DNA of 37,860 nt from Oribacterium sp. oral taxon 102 (GCF_013394775.1 NZ_JABXYT010000002.1:1-37860); one strand, 5' to 3'. Shown: positions 15,880 to 24,874, numbered from the stretch's first letter. The notes: generated from the letters alone by a model not told the origin. Program-made: numbers and translations.

Positions 15880-16635
15880 ATGTTTAATCCTGGACTAAAA
15901 ATAGGACAAATTATAAAGAACGCAGATATTGTTGAAATATTCAAATGCGGAAATATGGGAGGTATGCGCCGGTCAAGAACAACGAATACACTTGTTATCG
16001 TATCGGATTATACAAAAGGTCTTTATCATGATAAGTGGATCGGCGGAGTTTTACATTATACGGGCATGGGCAAATCAGGCGATCAGGACATTCATTGGGC
16101 GCAGAATGCCACATTAGCTGAGTCTGATTATAATGGAGTTGATGTTCATCTGTTTGAAGTTATAGATGCTGGAGAATATATCTACTGCGGAAGAATAGAA
16201 CTTGTGAGCAAGCCATACACAGATGTGCAGCCCGGTGAAGATGGTAATAATCGAAAAGTATGGATGTTCCCAATAAGGCCTGTACCAGATAATGATGTAA
16301 AGAAGCCGCAAATGTTCGTGTTTAAGGATATGGATGACTACGAAAATCGTGGTAAGAATGTTGATGCTGAGTATACAAAAATGATGGCTGTTGCCAAAAA
16401 AATAGGAACAAAGAAGCCTGTATTTGTTGCACTGATTGTTCCGAAACCAGAGCCAAAACCACAGATAGAAATACCAGCCGATATTGTCGGAAGACAGGTG
16501 AAACATAAAGCATTTGGCCTTGGCAAGATTACAGCGATTGAAGGAACTACGATAGTCGTTCAGTTTGATAAGATTGGATTAAAAAAGATGGGGTATGAAT
16601 TCTGCATGGAAAAGAAGTTGCTGGAGTTTATATAA
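15880..16635 (+). CDS. SRA/YDG-like modified-DNA-binding protein with Tudor/KOW-like tail (251 aa)
   Basis: Residues about 20-145 (GNMGGMRRSRTTNTLVIVSD, then GVLHYTGMGKSGDQDIHWAQ, NATLAESDYNGVDVHLFEV, RKVWMFPIRP) match my memory of the SRA-like domain of ScoMcrA-type enzymes, which flips out modified bases. No HNH nuclease domain follows. Instead the C-terminus (VGRQVKHKAFGLGKITAIEG, then VQFDKIG) is a small beta-barrel like the KOW/Tudor-like tail of PcrA/UvrD. So it looks like a reader of modified DNA without its own nuclease. The ATG at 15880 follows TTGGAGG. It is 7 nt ahead of a NUDIX gene. The region is more AT-rich than the phage backbone. Confidence 0.65.
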   Translation: MFNPGLKIGQIIKNADIVEIFKCGNMGGMRRSRTTNTLVIVSDYTKGLYHDKWIGGVLHYTGMGKSGDQDIHWAQNATLAESDYNGVDVHLFEVIDAGEYIYCGRIELVSKPYTDVQPGEDGNNRKVWMFPIRPVPDNDVKKPQMFVFKDMDDYENRGKNVDAEYTKMMAVAKKIGTKKPVFVALIVPKPEPKPQIEIPADIVGRQVKHKAFGLGKITAIEGTTIVVQFDKIGLKKMGYEFCMEKKLLEFI

Positions 16636-16642
16636 GGAAGAT

Positions 16643-17032
16643 ATGAAGACGATTAGAGTTGTCGCTGCAGTGATTCGTAGCGAAGATAAGATTTTTGCCA
16701 CAGCAAGAGGATATGGTGAATTTAAGGGCCAATGGGAGTTTCCTGGAGGAAAGATCGAACCTGAGGAAACACCACAAGAAGCCTTAGTAAGGGAAATTCA
16801 AGAGGAGCTTGATGTAAAAGTCGAAGTTGGCGATTTGATAGACACTATTGAATATGATTACCCATCATTTCATTTAAGTATGGATTGTTTCTGGTGTAAT
16901 GTTACTGAGGGTGAAATAAAACTCAAAGAAGCAGAGGACGCGCGCTGGCTTAGTAAAGATGAATTATACAGCGTTGACTGGTTGCCAGCCGATATGGGGC
17001 TGATTGAAAAATTGGGAGGTGTTTTTGGTTGA
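16643..17032 (+). CDS. NUDIX hydrolase, MutT-like (129 aa)
   Basis: The Nudix box is complete: G-x5-E-x7-REIQEEL, read here from GGKIEPEETPQEALVREIQE then EL. The upstream FKGQWEFPGGK is typical of MutT-type (deoxy)nucleoside triphosphate pyrophosphohydrolases (about 130 aa). The start at 16643 (MKTIRVVAAVI) follows GGAAG and gives the standard family N-terminus; a longer frame from 16595 only extends back into the SRA gene. It overlaps the next gene by 4 nt. Between a modified-DNA reader and an Abi-like protein it may clean or remove modified nucleotides; its specificity cannot be read from sequence. Confidence 0.92.
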   Translation: MKTIRVVAAVIRSEDKIFATARGYGEFKGQWEFPGGKIEPEETPQEALVREIQEELDVKVEVGDLIDTIEYDYPSFHLSMDCFWCNVTEGEIKLKEAEDARWLSKDELYSVDWLPADMGLIEKLGGVFG

Positions 17033-17916
17033 ATAATGTTTTTGATACAAAAGAACGAATAGCACGTTCAAATATATATAGTATTTTTGGAAAATTTATA
17101 AGGCGCCAAATTGATAATAATGATGATGGAGAGGTATTGCTGAAGAAGGCTGGTCTATCCGCTTTTTGGGACGACTACAAAAATAAATTAAGCCCTTATT
17201 GGTATAACAGAGGATACCAGAATAATAATGATGACTATAATCCTGAATATGTTTGTCTGTCTATTTGCGAAAAAATCGAATCTAACGAAGAAGGTTTACT
17301 TCGATTTTTAAATTTAATTCTCGATGGAATTCATGATATTGATGATAAACAGTATAATTTATTATCTAATTATCTTGGCGTAATTGGATATGAATTGCAA
17401 ATAACGACAGAAAAAGACTATGGTTATGAATTAAAATATTATTCACTTATTCCTTCAACGGAGGGGGTTCAGCAGCGGAATACAGATATTTCATATTTAC
17501 ATTCTATGCTCGAAATGCATCATCCTGATTTAGTGATTCTGTATGATGAAGCAATTACAAATTTTGGATCAGGGCAATATGTCAGCTGTATAGAAAACTG
17601 CAGATCTTTGTTAGAGAATTTCTTTAAAAAGTTGGATACGATTAATGGAGATTATGTGAAAGGGATACTTGCGGCAACGGGCGAAAGTATAATTGATAAT
17701 GGAGCACAATTGACGTCAATTAAGAAAATATATACATATTGGATCGATAATAAAAAGGGGGCTAATAGATTTAGGCTATTTCAGACAATGTATAGTGTAA
17801 TGTCAGGACTTGGAACTCATCATGAGGATGTGGCAAGTAAGGAAGATGCACTTCTTCTCTTAAGGTATGTTGAGGATTGTCTGTTGTGGTGCTTTAGAAA
17901 AGGTGTAAACTGTTAA
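17029..17916 (+). CDS. Abi_C/HEPN-like protein (295 aa), candidate effector
   Basis: The N-terminal 130 residues (RRQIDNNDDGEVLLKKAGL, then LSICEKIESNEEGLLRFLN) are helical and have no family I recognise. The C-terminal 140 residues (LYDEAITNFGSGQYVSCIEN, CRSLLENFFKKLD, then MSGLGTHHEDVASKEDALLL) match the pattern of the abortive-infection C-terminal helical domain: a RSLLE helix, an LG-H-H/HG turn and a final helix bundle. I do not see a canonical R-x4-6-H RNase motif. The TTG start at 17029 is 8 nt after GGGAGGT and overlaps the NUDIX stop (coupled). It ends just before the recombinase terminator. I infer a toxic effector or sensor for the SRA-NUDIX module. Confidence 0.6.
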   Translation: MNNVFDTKERIARSNIYSIFGKFIRRQIDNNDDGEVLLKKAGLSAFWDDYKNKLSPYWYNRGYQNNNDDYNPEYVCLSICEKIESNEEGLLRFLNLILDGIHDIDDKQYNLLSNYLGVIGYELQITTEKDYGYELKYYSLIPSTEGVQQRNTDISYLHSMLEMHHPDLVILYDEAITNFGSGQYVSCIENCRSLLENFFKKLDTINGDYVKGILAATGESIIDNGAQLTSIKKIYTYWIDNKKGANRFRLFQTMYSVMSGLGTHHEDVASKEDALLLLRYVEDCLLWCFRKGVNC

Positions 17917-17927
17917 TGACAAAAAAG

Positions 17928-17953
17928 CCCTCCCGGCCCATTGGTCGAGAGGG
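17928..17953 (-). terminator. Terminator of the recombinase operon
   Basis: A stem with arms CCCTC and GAGGG, extended by CG/CG and GCC/GGT pairs, is followed on the minus strand by GCTTTTTTG. It lies between two convergent genes (the HEPN-like gene, plus strand; the recombinase, minus strand) and on the plus strand has only TTT, so it acts mainly on the recombinase transcript. Confidence 0.8.
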
Positions 17954-17971
17954 TTTCGTACATCTATGGGA

Positions 17972-19536
<1,565 letters not shown>

Positions 19537-19537
<1 letters not shown>

Positions 19538-19953
19538 TATTTGACCTCACTTTCTATCAGGCTGTATAGGTATTCTGCCTGCCTGACCGGATTTTCATAA
19601 TTCTCTGTAATGTCACCAAGTCGAAAGGCGGTAGGTGGCCTTTTTATGATTGGTGCAATATAGTGGTTGCTCCGTCCGAGCTGCGCAGAGCGCTTGCTAA
19701 GCTCCGTACTGACGGCATTGAAGGATGCCGGATCAATGATGGCCGGGTAGAAGTCATCTCCGAGGTAATGCCTGTTTAGCATCATGCGCTTGGCACCAGA
19801 ATGGAGTAGGTTGAGCCCGGCTTCCTTTGCAGCATTGGTGAGGGATAGACCGCTTAAATAATTCTTGTAAAGGTCTCGAACCTGAAAGGCAGCAGCTTCA
19901 TCTATCACTGCCTTGCCATTCTCGATTCGGTAACCGTAGGGTGTGTGTCCCAT
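19537..19953 (-). CDS. Recombinase-domain protein lacking the catalytic domain (138 aa)
   Basis: It begins [20 protein letters not shown], which is the Recombinase (DNA-binding) domain start of a large serine recombinase, and continues with [20 protein letters not shown] and [14 protein letters not shown]. There is no upstream resolvase domain and no serine. Its start overlaps the stop of the upstream recombinase by one base and its stop overlaps the next start, so it is an intact middle gene and not a degraded fragment. Similar short proteins occur in three-gene recombinase sets of Clostridia elements; I infer a recombination directionality or accessory role. Confidence 0.82.
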
Positions 19954-21449
19954 CAAATCATCTCCTTCAAAATAAGACCACAATGAAGTGCAAAGCCGAT
20001 TTTCTGGCGGCTGTAAACCTCAATGTGATCCACGAATAGTTCAAATAATTCTTCACTGTATTCCAGCTGCATTTCCCCATGTTCGCAGAAGTGTAGCAGG
20101 CGCTCCGTCTCGTATACCTTTGTGGCATCCAGTGATTGGGAGCGATTTAGGAGCTCAATTTTGTTCCTATATTCGCCAGCCTGGGAGAGAAGGGCATTAT
20201 TTTCCTGGGTATAAAGAATCTGGTCAATGTAGCCCTGTCCCATCAGCTTATGTAGGGTTTCCCGCTGTTCAGTGTTCTGCTCCAGCAATATTTCTAATTG
20301 CTGGATATTCAGAAGCGATGCATCTCCGCTGTTTTCCTGTAGCGCTTTCAAATAAGGCTTCAAGACCAGCTTGTGGCAGTAGACCAGCTTATTGATCATC
20401 GTGGTAAATGCCAGCTTCAAATCATCATCACGGATATAAAGCATAGAGCACCTGCTGGTGTCTTCCAGGTGAGTGTTGCACACCCAGGCTGCGTATTTCC
20501 CGTAGGTGCTGGAATGGATTCTCCTACGGAAGGTATTCCCGCATTCGGCGCAGATAATCTTGCTGGAAAAGGCATAGCGCTGTTGATACTTAGCATTTCC
20601 CTTCTTGATGCCTTTCTCACTTGCCCGTTGTTCAATCAAGGCTGCTGCGGCTTCAAAATCCTCATGGCTGATAATTGCTTCGTGGTGATCTGGCACATAG
20701 TACTGATCGAGGTGGCTGTCGTTCTTGTGGCGATTAAAATTGCTGTCGGTATAGGTTTTCTGGAAAATGCAGTCACCGGTGTATTTTTCATTCCTGATGA
20801 TGTCGCGAATGCTGGTAGAGGTCCAGCGGCCGCCCTTCTTGGTTGGAACCTGTTTCTGGTTCAGCTCCTTGGCAATGGCCTCCGTGCCTTTCCCGGAAAG
20901 AAGCTCTCGAAAGATGCGCTTTACAATTTCAGCCTGCTCAGGATTCACCAGGATTTCTCCATCCTTCCAGCAGTAGCCGTAAGGCATATAGCCGAGCTTA
21001 TAGGTTCCATCCAGGAAGCGTTTCTTAATACTCCACTTGTTATTTTCGGAAATCGAAGCAGATTCGCCTTCGGCCATAGAGCTTAGGATGGAAAGAAACA
21101 GTTCACTTTCCATCGAGCCGGTGTTGATATTTTCCTTCTCGAAATAGATCGGAATATCCAGTGACAGAAGCGTTCTTACTATCTCCAAGCAGTCTGTAGT
21201 ATTTCGGGAGAGGCGGCTGATGGACTTGGTGATTACAAAGTCAATTTTTTTTGCTTTACAATCTTCGATTAGTCGCAGGAGCATTGGCCTTTTATCCGCC
21301 TTGGTGCCGGTGATACCTTCGTCAAAGTAGAGCCCTGCAAAGGTCCAGTCATCACGGGAGGTGATGTAGTTTTTATAGTGCTCTTTCTGTGCATCCAGAC
21401 TTTCGAGCTGTGCATCAGAATCTGTGGAAACGCGGCAGTAAGCAGCCAC
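19953..21449 (-). CDS. Large serine recombinase (498 aa or longer)
   Basis: The resolvase domain has the catalytic serine in [14 protein letters not shown], then LYFDEGITGTKADKRP and ITKSISRLSRNTTD. A Recombinase domain (YGYCWKDGEILVNPEQAE, IIRNEKYTGDCIF), zinc ribbon (CAECGNTFRRR) and coiled coil follow. The GTG at 21449 is the first usual start, but the frame is open back to a TGA at 21516..21518, reads KKVTKIDKIQPSQTSKKLR like homologous N-termini, and has a strong AAAGGAGG site at its head. A start at ATC or ACG (21515..21507) or a mutated ATG is therefore likely. First of the recombinase trio. Confidence 0.9.
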   Translation of the reverse strand: MAAYCRVSTDSDAQLESLDAQKEHYKNYITSRDDWTFAGLYFDEGITGTKADKRPMLLRLIEDCKAKKIDFVITKSISRLSRNTTDCLEIVRTLLSLDIPIYFEKENINTGSMESELFLSILSSMAEGESASISENNKWSIKKRFLDGTYKLGYMPYGYCWKDGEILVNPEQAEIVKRIFRELLSGKGTEAIAKELNQKQVPTKKGGRWTSTSIRDIIRNEKYTGDCIFQKTYTDSNFNRHKNDSHLDQYYVPDHHEAIISHEDFEAAAALIEQRASEKGIKKGNAKYQQRYAFSSKIICAECGNTFRRRIHSSTYGKYAAWVCNTHLEDTSRCSMLYIRDDDLKLAFTTMINKLVYCHKLVLKPYLKALQENSGDASLLNIQQLEILLEQNTEQRETLHKLMGQGYIDQILYTQENNALLSQAGEYRNKIELLNRSQSLDATKVYETERLLHFCEHGEMQLEYSEELFELFVDHIEVYSRQKIGFALHCGLILKEMI

Positions 21450-21532
21450 GCGAAGCTTCTTCGAAGTCTGTGAAGGTTGGATTTTATCTATTTTGGTTAC
21501 CTTCTTCGTGGTGATTCACCTCCTTTGTCAGT

Positions 21533-21573
21533 GTATATACATCACTCTAAAGGCCACATATATCAAGTGATTC
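21533..21573 (-). repeat. Partial copy of the 69-bp palindromic element, ahead of the recombinases
   Basis: On the minus strand, TCACTTGATATATGTG and AGAGTGATGTATATAC match the central parts of the elements at 24875..24943 and 25913..25981, but the outer TTTGGTA/TACCAAA ends are missing. As with the other two, it lies directly ahead of a minus-strand ribosome site, here that of the first recombinase. It overlaps the end of the SHOCT-like gene by 11 bp. Confidence 0.5.
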
Positions 21574-21799
21574 TGGGCATAATCTCGACGAACATCGGAG
21601 AGAATGTATCGCGGTTTAGCTGCGTCAATTTGTTGAATTCCACCAAGGAAATAAGTCCAGCGGAGAGCAGCGCTTCGCTGGCTCTTTGGGCCATGAAGTA
21701 GTCGTAATCCTGTTGAATTTCGATGGATGATATCGGTGCGGCCTTTAGATGAGAAGCGATATCCGTTGCCTGTAATACTGCTTTTGTTTCTTCCTGCAT
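21563..21799 (-). CDS. SHOCT-like small protein (78 aa)
   Basis: The start at 21799 (MQEETKAVLQ) follows TGGAGGT by 7 nt. The C-terminal half (YDYFMAQRASEALLSAGLIS, then LVEFNKLTQLNRDTFSP) resembles the SHOCT short helical domain (L-x2-GLI-x3-EF) common in small phage proteins beside recombinases in Clostridia elements. Its function is unknown; SHOCT domains are thought to mediate oligomerisation. It is preceded by a 33-bp repeated element and the 89-bp palindrome and may be made separately from the amidase transcript, which ends at a terminator upstream. Confidence 0.75.
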   Translation of the reverse strand: MQEETKAVLQATDIASHLKAAPISSIEIQQDYDYFMAQRASEALLSAGLISLVEFNKLTQLNRDTFSPMFVEIMPRIT

Positions 21800-21829
21800 G
21801 AAAAGTACCTCCAGTTTTAGTTCTTCACT

Positions 21830-21862
21830 TTCCACTGGAGATTCGTGATGGATTTGAGCGGA
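21830..21862 (-). promoter_or_regulatory. 33-bp repeated upstream element, copy B
   Basis: TTCCACTGGAGAT, 7 bases, GGATTTGAGCGGA. It differs from copy A only in the 7-base spacer. It lies 31 bp ahead of the SHOCT-like gene and 11 bp from an 89-bp nested palindrome. Confidence 0.6.
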
Positions 21863-21872
21863 TAAAAATGAC

Positions 21873-21961
21873 AAGGTACATCAAGGTCTATGTATAAACT
21901 TCTCTATAGGCTATAAAAATAGGTCTATAGAAAAGTTAGGAAAGTACCATTGATACACCTT
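21873..21961. repeat. 89-bp doubly nested palindrome, copy 1
   Basis: The outer arms AAGGTACATCAAGG and CATTGATACACCTT and the inner arms AACTTCTCTATA (21897..21908) and TATAGAAAAGTT (21926..21937) share one centre at 21917. The reverse complement matches the element at 30718..30806 closely along its whole length, so the two copies are inverted relative to each other. The length is exactly the same (89 bp). It is noncoding and sits between the amidase terminator and a SHOCT-like gene. It may be a replication origin or recombinase/replication-protein binding site. Confidence 0.7.
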
Positions 21962-21978
21962 GCAGACAAAAAGAAAAA

Positions 21979-22010
21979 GGGTCTATAAGGACGCAAATCC
22001 TCATAGACCC
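21979..22010 (-). terminator. Terminator of the lysis genes
   Basis: Arms GGGTCTATAAGGA and TCCTCATAGACCC form a 12-13 bp stem followed on the minus strand by CCTTTTTCTTTTTG. It lies immediately after the amidase stop. Confidence 0.85.
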
Positions 22011-22016
22011 TGATGG

Positions 22017-22844
22017 TTATCCCAGTAATTCATTTACTTTTGCCTGCACAGCCGCATAATCATATCCGGCAGAGATAAGGCGGTTTCTTCTGTCAGCGCC
22101 ATTGCCCCAGTCGCCACGGATGACTTCACGTGCGATTTCATCAATGGATTTGAGCGTTGAAACAGAGGCACCTGATTCTGTTGTGATGAAAGCATCAAAA
22201 CCGGCAGCCTTGAGCTTTGCCATCATGTTGTCAGCATTGGCCTTGCTCTTATAAGCTCCAACCTGTACACGATAAAGATGATCTGTGGCAGGAGAAGTAT
22301 TTCCATCAAGATTTGCAGTAACCTTTGCGGCCAGATCACCGAGACGGGCATAGAGCCAGTTGCCGGGGCAGGATTTGTTGGCAAACCATCTGTGGACAGT
22401 GATCACCATCTCATCGGACTTTGGTGTATAATTCAGGGCCTTGTTCTTATCCCCAAACCATAAAAGCTTCTTCTTGCCATTACGCTTGCAGATGTCGGTG
22501 CAGAGCGAGATAAGGGAAGCGTAGACTTTATCATTCATCGCATAAGGCTCCGACATGTCAGAGGCACATTCGATGGTGATGGCTCTTTGGTCATTGGCAT
22601 TAGAAGAGGAGCACCAGCTGCGGTTTTTCTCTTCAACACATAAGGAGATGCGTCCGTCAGTGCCGATGCCATAGTTGCAGGAAGCCTGACGAGAAGGGCC
22701 GGTAAAGCATCCGCAGATGCTCTCAGCTGATAACTGACCGACCACGCAGTGTGGCGTGATGCGGTCGATGGAATGGGTTCTCTGTCCGGAATGATTCGGA
22801 CTGAGATTGGTATAGGATACCAGGGAGCTGGTTGTATAAGCCAT
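22017..22844 (-). CDS. Phage endolysin: amidase + SPOR + CW_7 (275 aa)
   Basis: Domain order: an N-acetylmuramoyl-L-alanine amidase/PGRP domain (IDRITPHCVVGQ with the first zinc His, SCNYGIGTDGRISLCVEEKN, RAITIECASD, VHRWFANKSCPGNWLYARL with the later His and Cys ligands); a SPOR-like repeat (HLYRVQVGAYKSKANADNMM); and a C-terminal CW_7 wall-binding module (IAREVIRGDWGNGADRRNRL). It cleaves the stem peptide from peptidoglycan for host lysis. No signal peptide is visible, so it depends on the holin, which is truncated here. The start at 22844 (MAYTTSSLVS) follows GAGGA and overlaps the holin stop region. It is complete and looks functional. Confidence 0.93.
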   Translation of the reverse strand: MAYTTSSLVSYTNLSPNHSGQRTHSIDRITPHCVVGQLSAESICGCFTGPSRQASCNYGIGTDGRISLCVEEKNRSWCSSSNANDQRAITIECASDMSEPYAMNDKVYASLISLCTDICKRNGKKKLLWFGDKNKALNYTPKSDEMVITVHRWFANKSCPGNWLYARLGDLAAKVTANLDGNTSPATDHLYRVQVGAYKSKANADNMMAKLKAAGFDAFITTESGASVSTLKSIDEIAREVIRGDWGNGADRRNRLISAGYDYAAVQAKVNELLG

Positions 22845-22845
22845 T

Positions 22846-23069
22846 TTATTTTTCCTCACTTTTTGCTCTGTCATGGAGCTGTTCTAAAACGGTTTTGATT
22901 TTCTCCGGTACTGGAAGGCCGAGATGCGCTGCATTTTCAAGAAGGCTTACACCCTCATTGGAAATGTAGAAAAAGATCACGGCGGTACGAAGCACACTGC
23001 CGGTACCGATGATCTGCACATCTAGGACGTTTGCGATTCCGACCAGCAGGAAGATGAGCACTGGTCCTA
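22846..23069 (-). pseudogene. Phage holin (holin_4_1-like), N-terminus cut by IS3
   Basis: The surviving C-terminal about 75 residues (VLIFLLVGIANVLDVQIIG, then VLRTAVIFFYISNEGVSLLE, NAAHLGLPVPEKIKTVLEQL) match the last two membrane helices and the NEG/GLPVP signature of toxin-secretion/phage-lysis holins, which are normally about 130-150 aa. The first half, including the first membrane helix, is missing: the frame runs straight into the end of the insertion sequence at about 23070. A residual frame from 23061 could give a 71-aa peptide, but it is unlikely to be a working holin. Confidence 0.85.
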
Positions 23070-23256
23070 TGTCAAGAAAAAGTACAAGTTAAAAATAACC
23101 TTTTTCGCTGATACTCCGCTGTTTATCCTACCGCCCTTCATGACAGTCACAGATCAGACTGTCATTCCGGTTGGTGTATGAGTACAATAATTCCCGCTAA
23201 ACAGCATTAACAGTTTCAAATGCTCTGTATCAGTGACTTACACACCGGATTATCTC

Positions 23257-24141
23257 TCAGCTTACGAGCTTGAGAGACTCCTCCAGTTTCTCCAGGTATT
23301 GCTCCTCATACTGACCCGGTGAGCAGTAATCACAATGACTATGGAGCCTCACTGTATTATAGAAAGTTTCAATATACTCAAATACAAGACGATAAGCATG
23401 TTGATAATCAAGTATCACAAATCGATTGATCCATTCTCTCTTAATGAGTGCATGGAACGATTCGATGCATGCGTTATCCCAAGGATATCCCTTTGGGGAA
23501 TAACTATTAATAAAGCTTGCAGTTGCATCTTTGAAAGCATCCGAAACATACTGTGATCCGCGATCATTGTGAAATACAAGCGGTTTGTCAACATGACGCT
23601 TTTGCTTTGCCAGATTGACACAGTCGACAACATGCTGCGCTTCCAGGGTCGTGCTGAGGACCCAGGCGATGATTTTCCGTGAAAACAGATCCATAATACT
23701 AGTCAGGTACACAAAACCAATCACAGTAACAATATAAGTGATATCGGAAACCCATACAGCATTTGGCTCTGCCGGATTAAATTGCTGCTGCAGTATATTT
23801 TTTAATTTTGTACTGAAGTCAGAATCTATGGTTGTCCGGGTATATGGTTTTATCCATTGAGCCTTGATACCCATCTGATGCATGTAGGTGCCCACAGTCC
23901 GCTCGGAAATGGATTCACCATCTTTATGAAGCTGCACCGTGATTTTGGGTGCCCCGTAGTTTTGATGGGATTTATCATATATTCTCTGGATTTTTTGTTT
24001 CATCGCTTCTCGACGCTTCTCTGTGTCGGAAGGGACACGCTTCTTCCAGGAAGCATAACCGGATCGTGAAACACCCAGATATTTCAGTATCCCGCTGACA
24101 GAGACCCGGTGTTTCACCGGAAATTGATGAACTTCCTCCAC
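23257..24141 (-). CDS. IS3 OrfB transposase (DDE)
   Basis: The rve integrase core has its three acidic residues in VWVSDITYI, VFHNDRGSQYVSD and CIESFHALIKREW (with the +7 Lys/Arg). Upstream are the HTH_21 block (YGAPKITVQLHKDGESISER) and a basic N-terminus. The frame is open before the GTG at 24141 and lies -1 relative to OrfA, so the active transposase is probably an OrfAB fusion made by ribosomal frameshifting. It is full length (294 aa) with no visible lesion, so the IS may still be mobile. Confidence 0.95.
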   Translation of the reverse strand: MEEVHQFPVKHRVSVSGILKYLGVSRSGYASWKKRVPSDTEKRREAMKQKIQRIYDKSHQNYGAPKITVQLHKDGESISERTVGTYMHQMGIKAQWIKPYTRTTIDSDFSTKLKNILQQQFNPAEPNAVWVSDITYIVTVIGFVYLTSIMDLFSRKIIAWVLSTTLEAQHVVDCVNLAKQKRHVDKPLVFHNDRGSQYVSDAFKDATASFINSYSPKGYPWDNACIESFHALIKREWINRFVILDYQHAYRLVFEYIETFYNTVRLHSHCDYCSPGQYEEQYLEKLEESLKLVS

Positions 24142-24173
24142 GTATTCAGCAGTTGCTGTATATATGGCCAGTG

Positions 24174-24467
24174 TCAGTTTCCCAGGATACCGATGGCTTT
24201 TTTTAATACTTCAAGTGCGTCCTTTGTATCTCGTAATTCTCGCTGAAGCCTGGCGATTTCCTTTGCCTCGTCGCTGGAATAATTGCCGGCTCCGCGGGTT
24301 GGGACCTCACCATCGTTCTCCTTTGCCTTCTTGATCCAGGACTTTAACGCAGAAATACTGACATTGAGATTACTGGCTGCTGCCTGGTAAGATAGTTCCG
24401 GATGCTCCTTTTTGTAGCGAACTGCATCCTCCTTGAATTGTTGGGTATATACCGTTCCTTTTGCCAT
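24174..24467 (-). CDS. IS3 OrfA helix-turn-helix protein (97 aa)
   Basis: Starts MAKGTVYTQQFKEDAV at 24467, 8 nt after GGAGGG. It has the HTH_Tnp_1 domain (VRYKKEHPELSYQAAASNLN, then VSISALKSWIKKAKE) and a leucine-zipper-like C-terminus (IARLQRELRDTKDALEVLKK). It binds the IS ends and pairs with OrfB. Confidence 0.93.
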   Translation of the reverse strand: MAKGTVYTQQFKEDAVRYKKEHPELSYQAAASNLNVSISALKSWIKKAKENDGEVPTRGAGNYSSDEAKEIARLQRELRDTKDALEVLKKAIGILGN

Positions 24468-24537
24468 GACTCTTTTCCCTCCTGTTCTTTCATGGTACAT
24501 GATTTATCAGGAAAAGGTCATTCTTATTTTGTACTAT

Positions 24538-24852
24538 TTATATGCTAGCTCCACTCCAGGTGGAAGAGAAGGTGAAGGCTTCAATGCCGTATTTCTTCAT
24601 GCAGGCCACCAGGCCTTCGACTTCGTCATCGCGGATGGTGTCGTTCAGGTCGATGTACTCGTTGCCGCAGTCCTTGGCGGTTTCATAAGCGCTCCAGATG
24701 CGCTGCTCTGTGTTGCTTAAGCCATCAAGCTTTGCGGTTGCCTGCTTGTAAATGGCTCTTGCTGCATCCTGCTCAGCCGTGTTAGTTGCTGTGGCGTAAG
24801 CCTTTTTTGCTTCCTGGATTCCTCTGTAAGCTTCTTCAAAAATGTTCATCAT
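24538..24852 (-). pseudogene. Small phage gene truncated by IS3 (DUF7698-like)
   Basis: The start (MMNIFEEAYRGI) follows AAGGAGG. The protein keeps a helical N-terminal half (EAKKAYATATNTAEQDAARA) and the conserved NEYIDLNDTIRDDEVEGLV, then IEAFTFSSTWS. In related phage proteins the sequence continues for about 30-40 further residues after the TWS motif; here it runs into the IS right end and stops after GASI. The family name is from memory. The gene normally precedes the large terminase and head genes, so its cut end marks one edge of the missing virion module. Confidence 0.7.
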
Positions 24853-24874
24853 GGTGTGTGCCTCCTTGTTTTCT

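Larger units (their letters stand above)
23070..24546 (-). mobile_element. IS3-family insertion sequence (about 1.48 kb)
   Basis: It contains the two overlapping-frame genes typical of IS3 (orfA HTH, orfB DDE transposase). The ends share an inverted repeat: AAAAAGTACAAGTTAAAAAT at the left and AATAGTACAAAATAAGAATG at the right (minus strand), both followed by a TAACC/TGACC and CTTTT block. The outer boundaries are approximate. The left flank is a holin gene and the right flank a different early gene, both cut, and I see no convincing target duplication, so the flanks are not the two halves of one insertion site. Confidence 0.88.

Noticed and set aside
15542..15944. Short minus-strand frames in the 15.2-15.9 kb gap
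   Set aside because: No ribosome sites, no recognisable domain, and one overlaps the SRA gene start.
17917..17971. attP site directly beside the last recombinase
   Set aside because: The gap is only 55 bp and mostly terminator; without the host junction I cannot identify the crossover core, so I do not annotate it.
20373..21086. Plus-strand 237-codon frame in the recombinase region
   Set aside because: Antisense to a clearly conserved serine recombinase.
23066..24550. Three-base target duplication CTA flanking the IS
   Set aside because: CTA occurs near both ends, but the end positions would then not line up with the inverted repeats, and the two flanks belong to different genes.
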